From Bacillota bacterium (GTDB lineage: Bacteria > Bacillota > Clostridia > Lachnospirales > Lachnospiraceae), in NCBI GenBank assembly GCA_023419655.1, contig JAEZXP010000007.1, positions 1-26,962 of the forward strand: a DNA stretch of 26,962 nucleotides. The letters are read 5' to 3'. The translations under genes and the position numbers were made by a program. The stretch's first letter is position 1. The number at the start of each line of letters is the position of its first letter. Below are positions 14,862 to 23,315 of the stretch, in pieces. Below the pieces are notes generated by a model that made no database searches, had not been told where the DNA came from, and saw only the letters and a program-made list of their open reading frames with translations.

Positions 14862-15980
14862 TTATTCAAAGAGCTTAACCGCCTTTTTAAGGTTTTGCCG
14901 TATAGGGATATGCTGCGGACAAATCGTCTCGCATATTCCGCAGTCCTCACACTCGGAGGCTTTTCCCCCATTCTGCGCAGCCATATTATAGAGAAATTTA
15001 GCATCCTCAAGATTCGAAAACATTGTGTATCTATTTAACGGATTCATAATCCGCGGGATTTGAATATTTACGGGACACCCTTCTAAGCAGTATTTGCATG
15101 AGGTGCATTGAATTAAGTCCATTGAAAGCAACCATTCTCTGGCCTTAATAATTGCTTCTTTCTCCTCCTCTGTAAGTAACTCTACATTTTTCATAAACGC
15201 TGTGTTGTCACGCATCTGTTCCAGGGTATTCATACCGCTGAGAATTACCGCAACTCCGGGAAGACTCGCAACAAAACGCATCGCCCATGACGCTCCGGAG
15301 GCATTGGGATTAACCGTTTTGAATATATCTAAAACGCTTTGAGGCAAGCTTGTGGCTAAAACCCCACCCTTATTCGGTTCCATAACTATAATCGGCTTGT
15401 TGTATTTTCGCGCCGCTTCATAGCATTTGCGTGACTCTACATTGGTATCTTCCCAATCAAGATAGTTTATCTGCAGCTGAACAAAATCTACATCGGGATG
15501 GCTTTCCAGAAGCTCCTCAAGATAATCGGCCTTGTCATGGTAAGAAAATCCGAAATATCGAATTTTTCCTTCGTCCCGCAGATGCCTGCCAAATTCCCAT
15601 AGATTGTTTTTTGAATATATTCTGGCATCGCTGTCACGGCTAACACTATGCAGCAAATAATAGTCGATATATTCTGCACCGGTGCGCTGTAGTGATATAT
15701 TTATAGCATCCCGCAGCTCACTCTCTCTGCGTATGGCAAACCCTGTCAGCTTTGTTGCCAATATATAACTTTCGCGTGGATAGCGCTGCGCAACGCATTG
15801 CCGAAAAGCATCTTCAGAGCCGGGATACCCGAACGCCGTATCAAAATAAGTAAATCCACTCTTCATGTACTCATCCACTAAGGTTTTAGTGACCTCGATA
15901 TCAATCTGCCCGTTTTCCCCGCGTGGAAGACGCATTAGTCCGAAGCCGAGCGTTGCTTTTGTAAAATCAAGCACTGCCAT
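14862..15980 (-). CDS. Aldo/keto reductase with C-terminal 2x[4Fe-4S] domain
   Basis: A 372-residue NAD(P)H-dependent oxidoreductase. The AKR barrel has the catalytic tetrad Asp47 and Tyr52 (FDTAFGY), Lys77 (ATKL) and His111 (LLHSV). From about residue 290, a ferredoxin-like domain carries two clusters, CTSCKYCLEGCP (Cys292, 295, 298, 302) and CEDCGICETICP (Cys344, 347, 350, 354). This architecture is common in anaerobes and may let the enzyme take electrons from ferredoxin-type carriers. Its substrate is unknown. In this operon a ketosugar or anhydroketosugar produced by deglycosylation is a reasonable guess, or it may rebalance NAD(H). It follows the second DUF6379 gene by 23 bases, with GGAG 8 bases before its ATG. 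Confidence 0.92.
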   Translation of the reverse strand: MAVLDFTKATLGFGLMRLPRGENGQIDIEVTKTLVDEYMKSGFTYFDTAFGYPGSEDAFRQCVAQRYPRESYILATKLTGFAIRRESELRDAINISLQRTGAEYIDYYLLHSVSRDSDARIYSKNNLWEFGRHLRDEGKIRYFGFSYHDKADYLEELLESHPDVDFVQLQINYLDWEDTNVESRKCYEAARKYNKPIIVMEPNKGGVLATSLPQSVLDIFKTVNPNASGASWAMRFVASLPGVAVILSGMNTLEQMRDNTAFMKNVELLTEEEKEAIIKAREWLLSMDLIQCTSCKYCLEGCPVNIQIPRIMNPLNRYTMFSNLEDAKFLYNMAAQNGGKASECEDCGICETICPQHIPIRQNLKKAVKLFE

Positions 15981-16003
15981 GGTTACTTCTCCTTTACTTA
16001 AAA

Positions 16004-16396
16004 TTATTGGATAACTACCGTTCGCTCCATCGTACCCTCAATTGGAATTGGAATATATGCGGTACGTGTTATCACGGTCAGCTTAACCTTATGTGTGCCT
16101 GCAGTCAGACCTCCGTCATACATCACTCGAATAAGAAGTGGCTCGTCATATTCCCATTTATATGTTGTAACTGTCTTCATTTCATCAAGGGTGAACCAGT
16201 CATCACCATCTGTGCTGCAAAGAATTGCTGTTCGTACACAGGAAACATCGTCAACAGTTATCCGGATATCATTGACCATAGAGAGTGGTATTGAACGATA
16301 ATATGTGATATTTGTCGAGAGAGTAAATCCCTTTATATGGCCGTTTTCTGAATAATTTTTACAGGAACCCTCCATAAATACATTGTTATCAAACAT
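16004..16396 (-). CDS. C-glycoside deglycosidase beta-subunit-like protein (DUF6379), copy 2
   Basis: A 130-residue, all-beta-looking cytosolic protein of the DUF6379 type, the small subunit of C-glycoside deglycosidase heterodimers (DgpB/DfgB/CarC-like). Shared with the copy at 21106-21498 are YY.(S/G)(I/V)PLS..N, a TV..Y.WEY.E.L block and G.HK(L/V) followed by YIP or YMP. The start is set at the ATG at 16396 because GGAGG is 9 bases upstream; a TTG at 16414 would place that GGAGG inside the coding region. It overlaps the end of the TIM-barrel gene by 8 bases, which suggests translational coupling and a stable 1:1 complex. In the known complexes this subunit binds beside the barrel and helps shape the active site. 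Family naming is from memory. Confidence 0.78.
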   Translation of the reverse strand: MFDNNVFMEGSCKNYSENGHIKGFTLSTNITYYRSIPLSMVNDIRITVDDVSCVRTAILCSTDGDDWFTLDEMKTVTTYKWEYDEPLLIRVMYDGGLTAGTHKVKLTVITRTAYIPIPIEGTMERTVVIQ

Positions 16397-17405
16397 AACG
16401 GCCCACCTCCTCAAGCTCTGCTATATATCTGCGAAGCATTTCCTGATGCTGCAGCACCTGCTCTTTCTCCATCATGGGCTTATCGGGAAGTGTCCACCGA
16501 TTCCCCTCATACTCAGTAGATACATAGCCATCGTATTGCTTATTGTGAAGATATTGCAGTATTTCTTTGTAATTAATCGAATACTCCTCGCCATTTACCA
16601 TTTCGAACATTTTGAAGTGAAAATGTTTAATATATTTCCAGTATTCATCCATGATGGTAACGGAATTATTCTCATATCCATCGCAAAGTGCTGCAAACAT
16701 GTGGTCTGTACCGTTCTTTATTAACTTTTTAAAATCAGCCTTATATTTACGCTCCGAATCACGTATGCTCCTGCCATCCAGTCCTTGCGTAAATAAATTC
16801 TCAACATAACCTATAAGCTCGGGATTGGCACCCAGAGCCATGCAGTATTCACTCATTACACGAGGCAGTCTGCGGCAAAATATTCCACAATCGACAACCA
16901 AACCACAATACGGCGAATTAACCTGCTGCATTTTTTCAATAAAGCCCCGGGTAGCCGGTGTGTCAAAGCTCATGCCGGCATGAATTTCAAGTGCAAACGC
17001 TACATCGTATTTTTCAGCATAGGGCAAAAGAGGCTCTATAACAAAGTCCGGTACCATTGAAACAAGGCGAATCAGGCGAAAGCCAAGGCGATGTGCCAGT
17101 TTTATCTCATCAATTAATAAATCAACACATTCACGCCTGGTAAGTGTTCGATTTTCGTACAAATTCGTATTAAGAAACACATCCGCGCAGACCGGCTTTA
17201 TTTTGTACTGCGAAATAAGCCGGTCCCAGTTTGATAAATCCCCCTCCGATGGATGGGGTGTACCGTGAATAGACTGGTCCGGAAGGATTTCTATCCCCTG
17301 CACCCCCTCTTTATCCAAAAAACAGAATATATCTTCAATACTCATTCGTTTGTGCATGAATTCATATTGCAGGCTATATAAGCTTACACATGTTTTGATT
17401 CCCAT
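16389..17405 (-). CDS. C-glycoside deglycosidase alpha-subunit-like TIM barrel, copy 2
   Basis: A 338-residue xylose-isomerase-like TIM barrel, similar along its length to the 340-residue copy at 20065-21087 (MxIKxCVSLYS start, LGANP/DGANP, DGY(V/I)S(T/S)EYEG). Putative Mn2+ ligands are Glu140 (FALEIH), Asp172 (VVDCGIF), His263 (KHFHFKMFEM) and Glu298 (STEYEG), all present. In characterised relatives (DgpC/DfgA/CarB) this subunit deprotonates the 3-oxo-glycoside and eliminates the aglycone, breaking a C-C bond. The start is at 17405 because GGAGG lies 6 bases upstream; an ATG at 17411 abuts the site. It begins 13 bases after the MATE gene ends and overlaps its DUF6379 partner. A different member of the isomerase/epimerase superfamily with another substrate remains possible. 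Confidence 0.8.
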   Translation of the reverse strand: MGIKTCVSLYSLQYEFMHKRMSIEDIFCFLDKEGVQGIEILPDQSIHGTPHPSEGDLSNWDRLISQYKIKPVCADVFLNTNLYENRTLTRRECVDLLIDEIKLAHRLGFRLIRLVSMVPDFVIEPLLPYAEKYDVAFALEIHAGMSFDTPATRGFIEKMQQVNSPYCGLVVDCGIFCRRLPRVMSEYCMALGANPELIGYVENLFTQGLDGRSIRDSERKYKADFKKLIKNGTDHMFAALCDGYENNSVTIMDEYWKYIKHFHFKMFEMVNGEEYSINYKEILQYLHNKQYDGYVSTEYEGNRWTLPDKPMMEKEQVLQHQEMLRRYIAELEEVGRYV

Positions 17406-17418
17406 ACTCATCCTCCTT

Positions 17419-18783
17419 TCATACTCTTTTATCACCGCGGTTAATACCTTTTATCCATGTGAATCCATTTACCTTTTTGCTTACTGTGAAGCACTTTAAA
17501 ATCTGGTCGCAGTTCATAACCACGACAATCATTGCAAATGAATACTTAAACACGAACGCCGCAAGCAGGCTTAATGGTATAACAATAAGCCAGCTGTATA
17601 TGAGGTCACTAATCATCACATACCGTGTGTCACCGCCTCCGCGAATAATTCCAATCTGACACGGCATCTGATAGGACATACCGATGGAGATAATCGCCAG
17701 AATCAAGGCCATCTGCATTGCATAATCATATGCCTGCGGAGTCAGGTCGTAAAATTGTATGATTGGTATTCGTATAACCAGCAATACTGCACATATCAGA
17801 ATACCGATTCCCACAAATATAGCCTGCAATGTTTTTACATATTCACGAAGCTGCTCCGTCTCTCCGCTGCCGATGGTCTTCGCTATAAGAACGCCGGTCA
17901 CACTAGCCACGGCAGAAGGTATCATCTTGCAATACTGAAATAATACACCCGCTGCACTGGCTGCTGCCATTGCGTCGACGGAAACGTGTCCGAATATTGC
18001 TGTCTGTATTGCTGATGCACCACTAAAAAGCAGCGCCGACACGATACACGGAATAGAAACCCGTACAAACTTACCGATTAATATGCGGTTGCAAGGCAGC
18101 ATCTCATGCAGACGAAACCTTATCGGCAGCGTGCGCCTGCGTAGATATAACAACAGGATAATAAGCTCGATTACCCGCGCCGTAAGCGTCCCAATTGCAG
18201 CTCCCCGAATCCCCATCTCGGGAGCTCCAAATTTTCCAAAGATAAGCAAGTAGTTGATGAATACATTCACTGCCAGCGTTACACAGGAAATACGGAAAGA
18301 TATGCCGACAATCTGGATGCTTTGAAGGGAGACAATCAAAATATTTGAAATGATGAAAACGATATACGAGTATCGCATAATTGACAAATATTCCACCGCT
18401 TCATCTAAGACTACCGGATTATCCGTAAAAAAGCCTGCCAGTGCATAAGGTGCCAGAATAGCTGCTGCCGTCAGAATAATACCGGCTGCAATTCCAATCG
18501 ACAGCGCGATTCCTGCAACCCTCTTCACGCCGTCTGTGTCCTTTTGCCCCCATGACCGGCTTGCCAGAATAATAAGCCCCGCACCCAATCCCTGTATCGT
18601 AAACATCTGCAGTATATACTGAATCTGATTTATCGCTGAGGCTCCCGCCAGGGATGTTTGGCTATAGGTACCAAGCATAATGTTATCAGCAACATTGACG
18701 GTGTATGTGATTATGTTTTGTGCTGCCAGCAGTATCATCATCCTGAAAAATGTTTTATAAAACAATCTGTCACTTTTATTCAT
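17419..18783 (-). CDS. MATE-family multidrug/metabolite exporter
   Basis: A 454-residue polytopic membrane protein with about 12 predicted hydrophobic helices in two related halves. This is the MATE fold, normally a Na+- or H+-driven exporter of organic, often planar aromatic, compounds. Typical features are NVADNIMLG in the first helices, an ASAINQIQYILQMF stretch, and the second-half repeat with GASAIQTAIFGHVSVDAMAAAS. Its ATG directly follows the stop of the oxidoreductase gene (TAAATG), with no clear Shine-Dalgarno, so its translation is probably coupled. Sitting inside a catabolic operon, it could export a released aglycone or a toxic intermediate; that role is inferred. Confidence 0.9.
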   Translation of the reverse strand: MNKSDRLFYKTFFRMMILLAAQNIITYTVNVADNIMLGTYSQTSLAGASAINQIQYILQMFTIQGLGAGLIILASRSWGQKDTDGVKRVAGIALSIGIAAGIILTAAAILAPYALAGFFTDNPVVLDEAVEYLSIMRYSYIVFIISNILIVSLQSIQIVGISFRISCVTLAVNVFINYLLIFGKFGAPEMGIRGAAIGTLTARVIELIILLLYLRRRTLPIRFRLHEMLPCNRILIGKFVRVSIPCIVSALLFSGASAIQTAIFGHVSVDAMAAASAAGVLFQYCKMIPSAVASVTGVLIAKTIGSGETEQLREYVKTLQAIFVGIGILICAVLLVIRIPIIQFYDLTPQAYDYAMQMALILAIISIGMSYQMPCQIGIIRGGGDTRYVMISDLIYSWLIVIPLSLLAAFVFKYSFAMIVVVMNCDQILKCFTVSKKVNGFTWIKGINRGDKRV

Positions 18784-20040
18784 TTAGAATTCTACATCAA
18801 ATTTTACCAGCTCCGAGCCAATCTGCTGCTGCGGAATGTACAGCTTTGGACTCGTTGCTATAATCTCATCGGCAGTAACCGAGCGTCCCAATTCCTGTGA
18901 AAGGAAGATACCATCGGTAAATAAAAGCTGCTGGAGTGCAATCTCCGGTGTGTTATAACGTGTCGTATCATCCAGTATACCGAGCTTATATGCAAGCCAC
19001 ATAATCTGGTTATCGTTATACATCATCATCTTCGAATCTATACGGGACTCAATCGTACCGTTCTCGTCACAATTCAGGTCTATGGATACAAATCTTCCCT
19101 GCTTCTCTCCATGGAACTTCAAATCAGGTTCGCCGCCCCATGCAGGTCTTCCCATACCGGGACGTGCAAATTTTCCGCCCACGGTATCTGTATTAAGAAT
19201 CTCAAGGCCGCCCTTGGAACCAAGAACATAGGTCATGGCATAATCCTTATAATTAATAGCGGTTGCCGTCAGGAAGTGAAAGCCGATTCCATTTTCAAAC
19301 TTTGCAAATCCATCGCTGATATCCTCAACACCGAATCCATCCGGATTTGTTACAAGTCTCGGGTCAATGTCCACACCACGGGTTGCAAATCCCGAAACAC
19401 TCTCTAGCTTAGGCATGCCCAGTATATAGAGAATCTGTCCTACGACATAGATACCAAGATCAATTGCAGCCGCATAGCCTGCAACACGCTTCGAATAAAA
19501 ATCACTCGCAAATTCAGGAAGATCGTATCCGGGACGGCGGCGGCGGGTCAGTTGCTCAAGGTTCACAAAGTATGGTGTGCCAATTTCGCCGGAAGCAATC
19601 ATGTCACGGGCAACCCGTGTCTGGGGTGTCATGATAGAGCTTATCTGCACATGGAATTTGCGTCCCAGCTTTTCTGCACAATCCATCATCATTTTTGCAT
19701 CATGATAGGATGCGGCAGCAGGCTTTTCACAGTATACATCGTAACCGGCTTTCATAGCAGCGATTGAAATCGGTGTATGGTAATTATTATGAACACATAC
19801 ATCAATCGTATCAATGTCATCACGCTTGAGCATCTCACGAAAATCTGTATACAAATCCTTTTTATCAAAGCCATACTGCTCTCCCCATGCTGCCAATCTC
19901 TCAGGGATAATTTCTGCTACGGCGACCACCTTTGCTGTAAAGCCCAATAGCTCTGCATTCTTTCGAATATTCTCATATATGACCATATGGCGGTGTGAAA
20001 TCATCCCTCCGCCAATAATTCCAACACGAATTTCTTTCAT
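18784..20040 (-). CDS. Gfo/Idh/MocA-family oxidoreductase (candidate glycoside 3-dehydrogenase)
   Basis: A 418-residue NAD(P)-dependent sugar oxidoreductase. The N-terminal Rossmann fold opens with VGIIGGGMISHRH (6-18), and the family hallmark EKP is at 105-107 in GYDVYCEKPAAA. The C-terminal alpha/beta domain contains a conserved AAAIDLGIYVVG segment. Members of this family (DgpA-like) oxidise the sugar C3 hydroxyl of C-glucosides to a ketone, the step that makes the bond cleavable by the TIM-barrel/DUF6379 enzyme. The position between the two deglycosidase pairs fits that role well, but the family has many other substrates. It lies 24 bases after the copy 1 alpha gene, with AGAGAGG before its ATG, and is directly joined to the MATE gene. 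Confidence 0.88.
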   Translation of the reverse strand: MKEIRVGIIGGGMISHRHMVIYENIRKNAELLGFTAKVVAVAEIIPERLAAWGEQYGFDKKDLYTDFREMLKRDDIDTIDVCVHNNYHTPISIAAMKAGYDVYCEKPAAASYHDAKMMMDCAEKLGRKFHVQISSIMTPQTRVARDMIASGEIGTPYFVNLEQLTRRRRPGYDLPEFASDFYSKRVAGYAAAIDLGIYVVGQILYILGMPKLESVSGFATRGVDIDPRLVTNPDGFGVEDISDGFAKFENGIGFHFLTATAINYKDYAMTYVLGSKGGLEILNTDTVGGKFARPGMGRPAWGGEPDLKFHGEKQGRFVSIDLNCDENGTIESRIDSKMMMYNDNQIMWLAYKLGILDDTTRYNTPEIALQQLLFTDGIFLSQELGRSVTADEIIATSPKLYIPQQQIGSELVKFDVEF

Positions 20041-20064
20041 TTTATCTACCTCTCTTTATTATAA

Positions 20065-21087
20065 TTATTTTTTTGCCTTTGCCTCAAAATACCGTATCAT
20101 CTTTTGGTGGCGTTCCACCTGATTCATGGGGTCCATATAAATGTTGCAGCCCTGGTCAAAATAATCCCGCTGCCCTTCATATTCTGAGGAAATATATCCA
20201 TCCCAATTGTTCTCAACCAAAACCTTAATGGCATTCTCATAGTCAATCGCCGGCTCAATATCTACGCCATTCACATCGGTCATTTCAAAGAACTTGCCAT
20301 GAATATGCTTACTGTAGGGCAAAACCTCTGTAAGCCACTGGGGCTCATCATAAATATAAAAATTCAGCTTGCCGACTGCAGAGCAGTCAACTGCGTTTCC
20401 ACCCATTTTCTTTACGTCATCAACCGATAGCGGAGAACGTGCTCTATATGCCTCATCAAGCTGATTTAAAATATCCGGGTTCGCACCATCGCGAATAAGC
20501 CTCTTTTTCGCTGACATCGACATACCCTTTGTAAAGATGGCGAAATCCGGAACAAATCCTGCCGCAATGCTTCCTGTACGAAGAATTAACTCAAGCCAGT
20601 CCTGTGTCCACCATGTATGAATACCACGGGGTGTATGAATCTCCGTTGCTATCTGAATATCCAGTTCCTCCGCAAGAGGCAGACAGGCGGCCAGTATTGC
20701 GACATCCTCCTTTCGGAAAATACCGGTACGGTAAACCTTAAAGCCAAGTTGTGCCGCCATCTTAATATCGGTCATCGTAATTTTAATACTCTCTCTATCT
20801 GTCAGATAGCGGTTCGAATACATGGTCGTAAAAACATCGGCACCGTATGATTGTGCCTTTAAATTATATTTTTGGAGCCATCCCTGCCACATATCAAGGT
20901 CTTTACCGCTGATAACACGGTCATTCTCTCTCACACTCGGCAAGGGCATCTGTTCAAAAAGAACCTCAACACCATCTGCACCAAGGCCCTTGTTTCCAAC
21001 CGCAGCGATACAGCTTTCCAGGTTTCGTTTACCTGTGTAATAATCCTCCTGGAAGCTGTAAAGCGATACACATAACTTAATTGACAT
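20065..21087 (-). CDS. C-glycoside deglycosidase alpha-subunit-like TIM barrel, copy 1
   Basis: A 340-residue xylose-isomerase-like TIM barrel. Putative metal ligands are Glu149 (ATEIHTP), Asp181 (VPDFAIF), His263 (KHIHGKFFEM) and Glu302 (SSEYEG), all intact. It differs from copy 2 in the stretch before the metal His, where it carries an extra NFYIYDEPQW segment (242-251), and in the loop after EYEG. These differences suggest another substrate or another position of the sugar on the aglycone. It follows its DUF6379 partner by 18 bases and has GGAGG 9 bases before the ATG. Relatives of known function break C-glycosidic bonds after C3 oxidation. Without a search I cannot say which characterised enzyme it is closest to. 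Confidence 0.82.
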   Translation of the reverse strand: MSIKLCVSLYSFQEDYYTGKRNLESCIAAVGNKGLGADGVEVLFEQMPLPSVRENDRVISGKDLDMWQGWLQKYNLKAQSYGADVFTTMYSNRYLTDRESIKITMTDIKMAAQLGFKVYRTGIFRKEDVAILAACLPLAEELDIQIATEIHTPRGIHTWWTQDWLELILRTGSIAAGFVPDFAIFTKGMSMSAKKRLIRDGANPDILNQLDEAYRARSPLSVDDVKKMGGNAVDCSAVGKLNFYIYDEPQWLTEVLPYSKHIHGKFFEMTDVNGVDIEPAIDYENAIKVLVENNWDGYISSEYEGQRDYFDQGCNIYMDPMNQVERHQKMIRYFEAKAKK

Positions 21088-21105
21088 AATTTTTCACCTC
21101 CTGCA

Positions 21106-21498
21106 TTATACTTCAAATTCCAGATATGCCTTACTGCCGCCTACTCCCTTGGGCATATAGATAACATCTATCCCGACGATGACCTCTAACTTATGCTTAC
21201 CTCTCTGCATGTTTTCATTTCGCAGTACAACGGTTCTGAGTTTTTCACCATATTCCCAGTGATAGCTTGAGACCGTAATAATCTCAGATAGCTTAAACTC
21301 TTCTCCTGTTTTCATTATGAGGCGGATATTTTCCGGATTCTCAAGAATACCGTCTATATATACTTCAAACTGGTTTATCTGACTAAGCGGAACACCCATA
21401 TAATAAGGAACACGTACTCCGAATTCATAGGCTGTCGTATTGTCTCCGCGCTTATAGCACCTTACCCCTTCCTCAGCAATCATATATTTCTCATTCAT
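21106..21498 (-). CDS. C-glycoside deglycosidase beta-subunit-like protein (DUF6379), copy 1
   Basis: A 130-residue beta-rich protein, the same length as copy 2 and clearly homologous to it (PYYMGVPLSQINQFEVYIDG, TVSSYHWEYGEKLR, GKHKLEV, YMP) but much diverged elsewhere. It is the likely partner of the TIM barrel encoded 18 bases downstream. The order is beta-alpha here but alpha-beta in the second pair. It is the first gene after the transporter genes and is separated from the binding-protein gene by 122 bases that hold a strong hairpin (21557-21592). GGAG lies 8 bases before the ATG. The family assignment is from motif memory and genomic context. Confidence 0.78.
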   Translation of the reverse strand: MNEKYMIAEEGVRCYKRGDNTTAYEFGVRVPYYMGVPLSQINQFEVYIDGILENPENIRLIMKTGEEFKLSEIITVSSYHWEYGEKLRTVVLRNENMQRGKHKLEVIVGIDVIYMPKGVGGSKAYLEFEV

Positions 21499-21556
21499 AT
21501 AAATTTCTCCTTTACTTTAGGTCCTTTTACCTTAACGAAATTTATTTGCTTATTTT

Positions 21557-21592
21557 ATGTACTTTGGCAATCCATCGATTGCCAAAGTACAT
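21557..21592 (-). promoter_or_regulatory. Long perfect hairpin between the binding-protein gene and the deglycosidase genes
   Basis: ATGTACTTTGGCAATC (21557-21572) and GATTGCCAAAGTACAT (21577-21592) form a perfect 16-bp stem with the 4-base loop CATC. In the direction of the operon (minus strand) the 3' flank is AAAATAAGC, without a U-tract, so it is unlikely to be a full intrinsic terminator. It could instead protect the 3' end of the abundant binding-protein message or act as a processing site. The plus-strand flank is T-rich, so it could terminate antisense transcription. Confidence 0.6.
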
Positions 21593-21620
21593 CTTTTATT
21601 TCTATGATTATAATTGGAAA

Positions 21621-23261
21621 CTAATTTCCTGCTCTATAAATTTTACCTAAATCAACAACACCCATACCACGTAATTCCAGGTTTTCAATACCCGTTCTTG
21701 TGAGGGCAAGTCCTGTACTGGAGAAGAGGGCTACCGACACATAGTTTTCTCTGAAATGCTCTTGCAGCTCTGCGTATGCCGCCTTACGTTCATCAATATC
21801 AATTGCCGAGTAAGCACGGGCTGCTATCTCACTGTATTTCTCATTCTTATAACCGCATCCACCCATAACGTCGGAAAACTTATAGGTAATACCATCCGTA
21901 CAGCGGACCGGCTCCGTATAATATGCAAACTGCTGTGCCGAGAGGTACATATCAAAGTCCCCTTCTGCAAGCGCTGCAAAGTGAACCGGGAATTCTGCTA
22001 CGACAACTTCAACATCAATTCCGCCCTTCCAGAGCTGCTCCTTAATCATGCTTGTCATCGCATTTTCACTTGAGGTACGAAGCCTTAGCTTTAATCCGCC
22101 GGAATAACCTGCATCCGCTAAAAGCTGCTTTGCCTTATCATAATCCGGTTGATATGTTTTAGGTTGAACACCATCCCACATAGGCCCAAGGCTGGATACT
22201 ACCGTATCCTGAATCTCACCAAATCCGCTTGCACCTACCAGACGAAGAGCCTCCTTGTCGATACTCCAGTAAACTGCTTCACGGACACGGATATCCTCTA
22301 GTGCTCCGCCCATGCCGCTGTTAAGGAATATCGTTTGTGTCAGGTTTGTAGGTAATAGAACCGTATTTACGTTCGGGTCTGCATCATAGACAGCATAGTT
22401 TGCAAGGTCTAATCCCATTGAGATATCAACATCTCCGCTCTGCACAGCCAAGCCGCGGGCCGTTGTATCATTAATAAATACAAACTTTACTTCTTTGAAG
22501 TACGGCAGATTATTCTGGTTCCAGTAATTATCATTTCTGGTTACGGTAATATGCTCTCCGGGAACCCATTCTTTAAATATGTACTTACCGGTTCCTGCAT
22601 TTTCAAGATACTGTCTTGTTGTGGATGCACCGCCGGCCGTCTCAAGCTCCGACTTATTGATGATGAAGAACTGCTCAAAGGCAAGACGTTCCTGCCCCTG
22701 CGCCCATGGCTGAATAAGTGCAAAAACGATATTGTATTCATCCTCTATCTTGAAATTCGGCACGTCGTAAATCACATACTCTCCTGCCATACCGCCCTTT
22801 GATGCTTCCTGGAAGGTATAAAGAACATCCTCCGTTGTCAATTCGTCTCCGTTATGGAACTTTATACCTTTACGGAGTATAAGGCGAAAATGTGTATCAT
22901 CAATGGTCTCACTTTTTTCTACAATTGAATTCTCGGTAGGTATCAATGTGGTGTAATCGGAGTAGAAAAGCGTCTCATAAATGAGAGCGGTGACCATGCT
23001 TACATCATTCGATGTAAAGGCGATATCCGGAATGATTGAATTAGGCTCCGTAGAAATAGCAATCGTCACGGTCTCATCACTTAACATTCCATTGTTTTGG
23101 TTCTCTGGATTATCCACGGTATCCGAGGAATTATCAGAGCCATTGTTTGAAGGCGGATTTTTGTCCTTGCCATCTGTTGTGTCTGCTTTATTATTGCTGC
23201 ATCCTGCCAGGGTCGAAAACATAAGAACAATTACTGCCAATAATACTAACGATTTCTTCAT
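21621..23261 (-). CDS. ABC transporter substrate-binding lipoprotein, family 5 (DppA/OppA type)
   Basis: An exported, membrane-anchored solute receptor of 546 residues. It has a signal peptide and the lipobox TLAGC with lipidated Cys21. A disordered Asn/Ser/Asp-rich linker (about 22-58) precedes the family 5 SBP domain (for example FRLILRKGIKFHNGDELTTEDV shape, GTGKYIFKEW, REAVYWSIDKEAL). Family 5 receptors bind peptides, but also nickel, opines and oligosaccharides, so a glycoside cannot be excluded. The start is taken as 23261: GAAAGG is 9 bases upstream of this ATG, while the ATG at 23270 abuts the site. It follows the ATPase genes, 54 bases after dppF-like ends. Confidence 0.92.
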   Translation of the reverse strand: MKKSLVLLAVIVLMFSTLAGCSNNKADTTDGKDKNPPSNNGSDNSSDTVDNPENQNNGMLSDETVTIAISTEPNSIIPDIAFTSNDVSMVTALIYETLFYSDYTTLIPTENSIVEKSETIDDTHFRLILRKGIKFHNGDELTTEDVLYTFQEASKGGMAGEYVIYDVPNFKIEDEYNIVFALIQPWAQGQERLAFEQFFIINKSELETAGGASTTRQYLENAGTGKYIFKEWVPGEHITVTRNDNYWNQNNLPYFKEVKFVFINDTTARGLAVQSGDVDISMGLDLANYAVYDADPNVNTVLLPTNLTQTIFLNSGMGGALEDIRVREAVYWSIDKEALRLVGASGFGEIQDTVVSSLGPMWDGVQPKTYQPDYDKAKQLLADAGYSGGLKLRLRTSSENAMTSMIKEQLWKGGIDVEVVVAEFPVHFAALAEGDFDMYLSAQQFAYYTEPVRCTDGITYKFSDVMGGCGYKNEKYSEIAARAYSAIDIDERKAAYAELQEHFRENYVSVALFSSTGLALTRTGIENLELRGMGVVDLGKIYRAGN

Positions 23262-23315
23262 ATTTTTCATCCTTTCAATACTATATTTTTATATTTTAAC
23301 TGGCGGAGTTACTTT

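Noticed and set aside
16389..21087. Genuine xylose isomerases
   Set aside because: The two barrels are about 340 residues, carry the EYEG and HxHxKxFEM-type motifs, and are paired with DUF6379 proteins; true xylose isomerases are longer and have different metal motifs.
21557..21592. Intrinsic terminator after the binding-protein gene
   Set aside because: The stem is strong but the flank in the operon direction is A-rich (AAAATAAGC) with no U-tract, so it was listed as a hairpin rather than a terminator.
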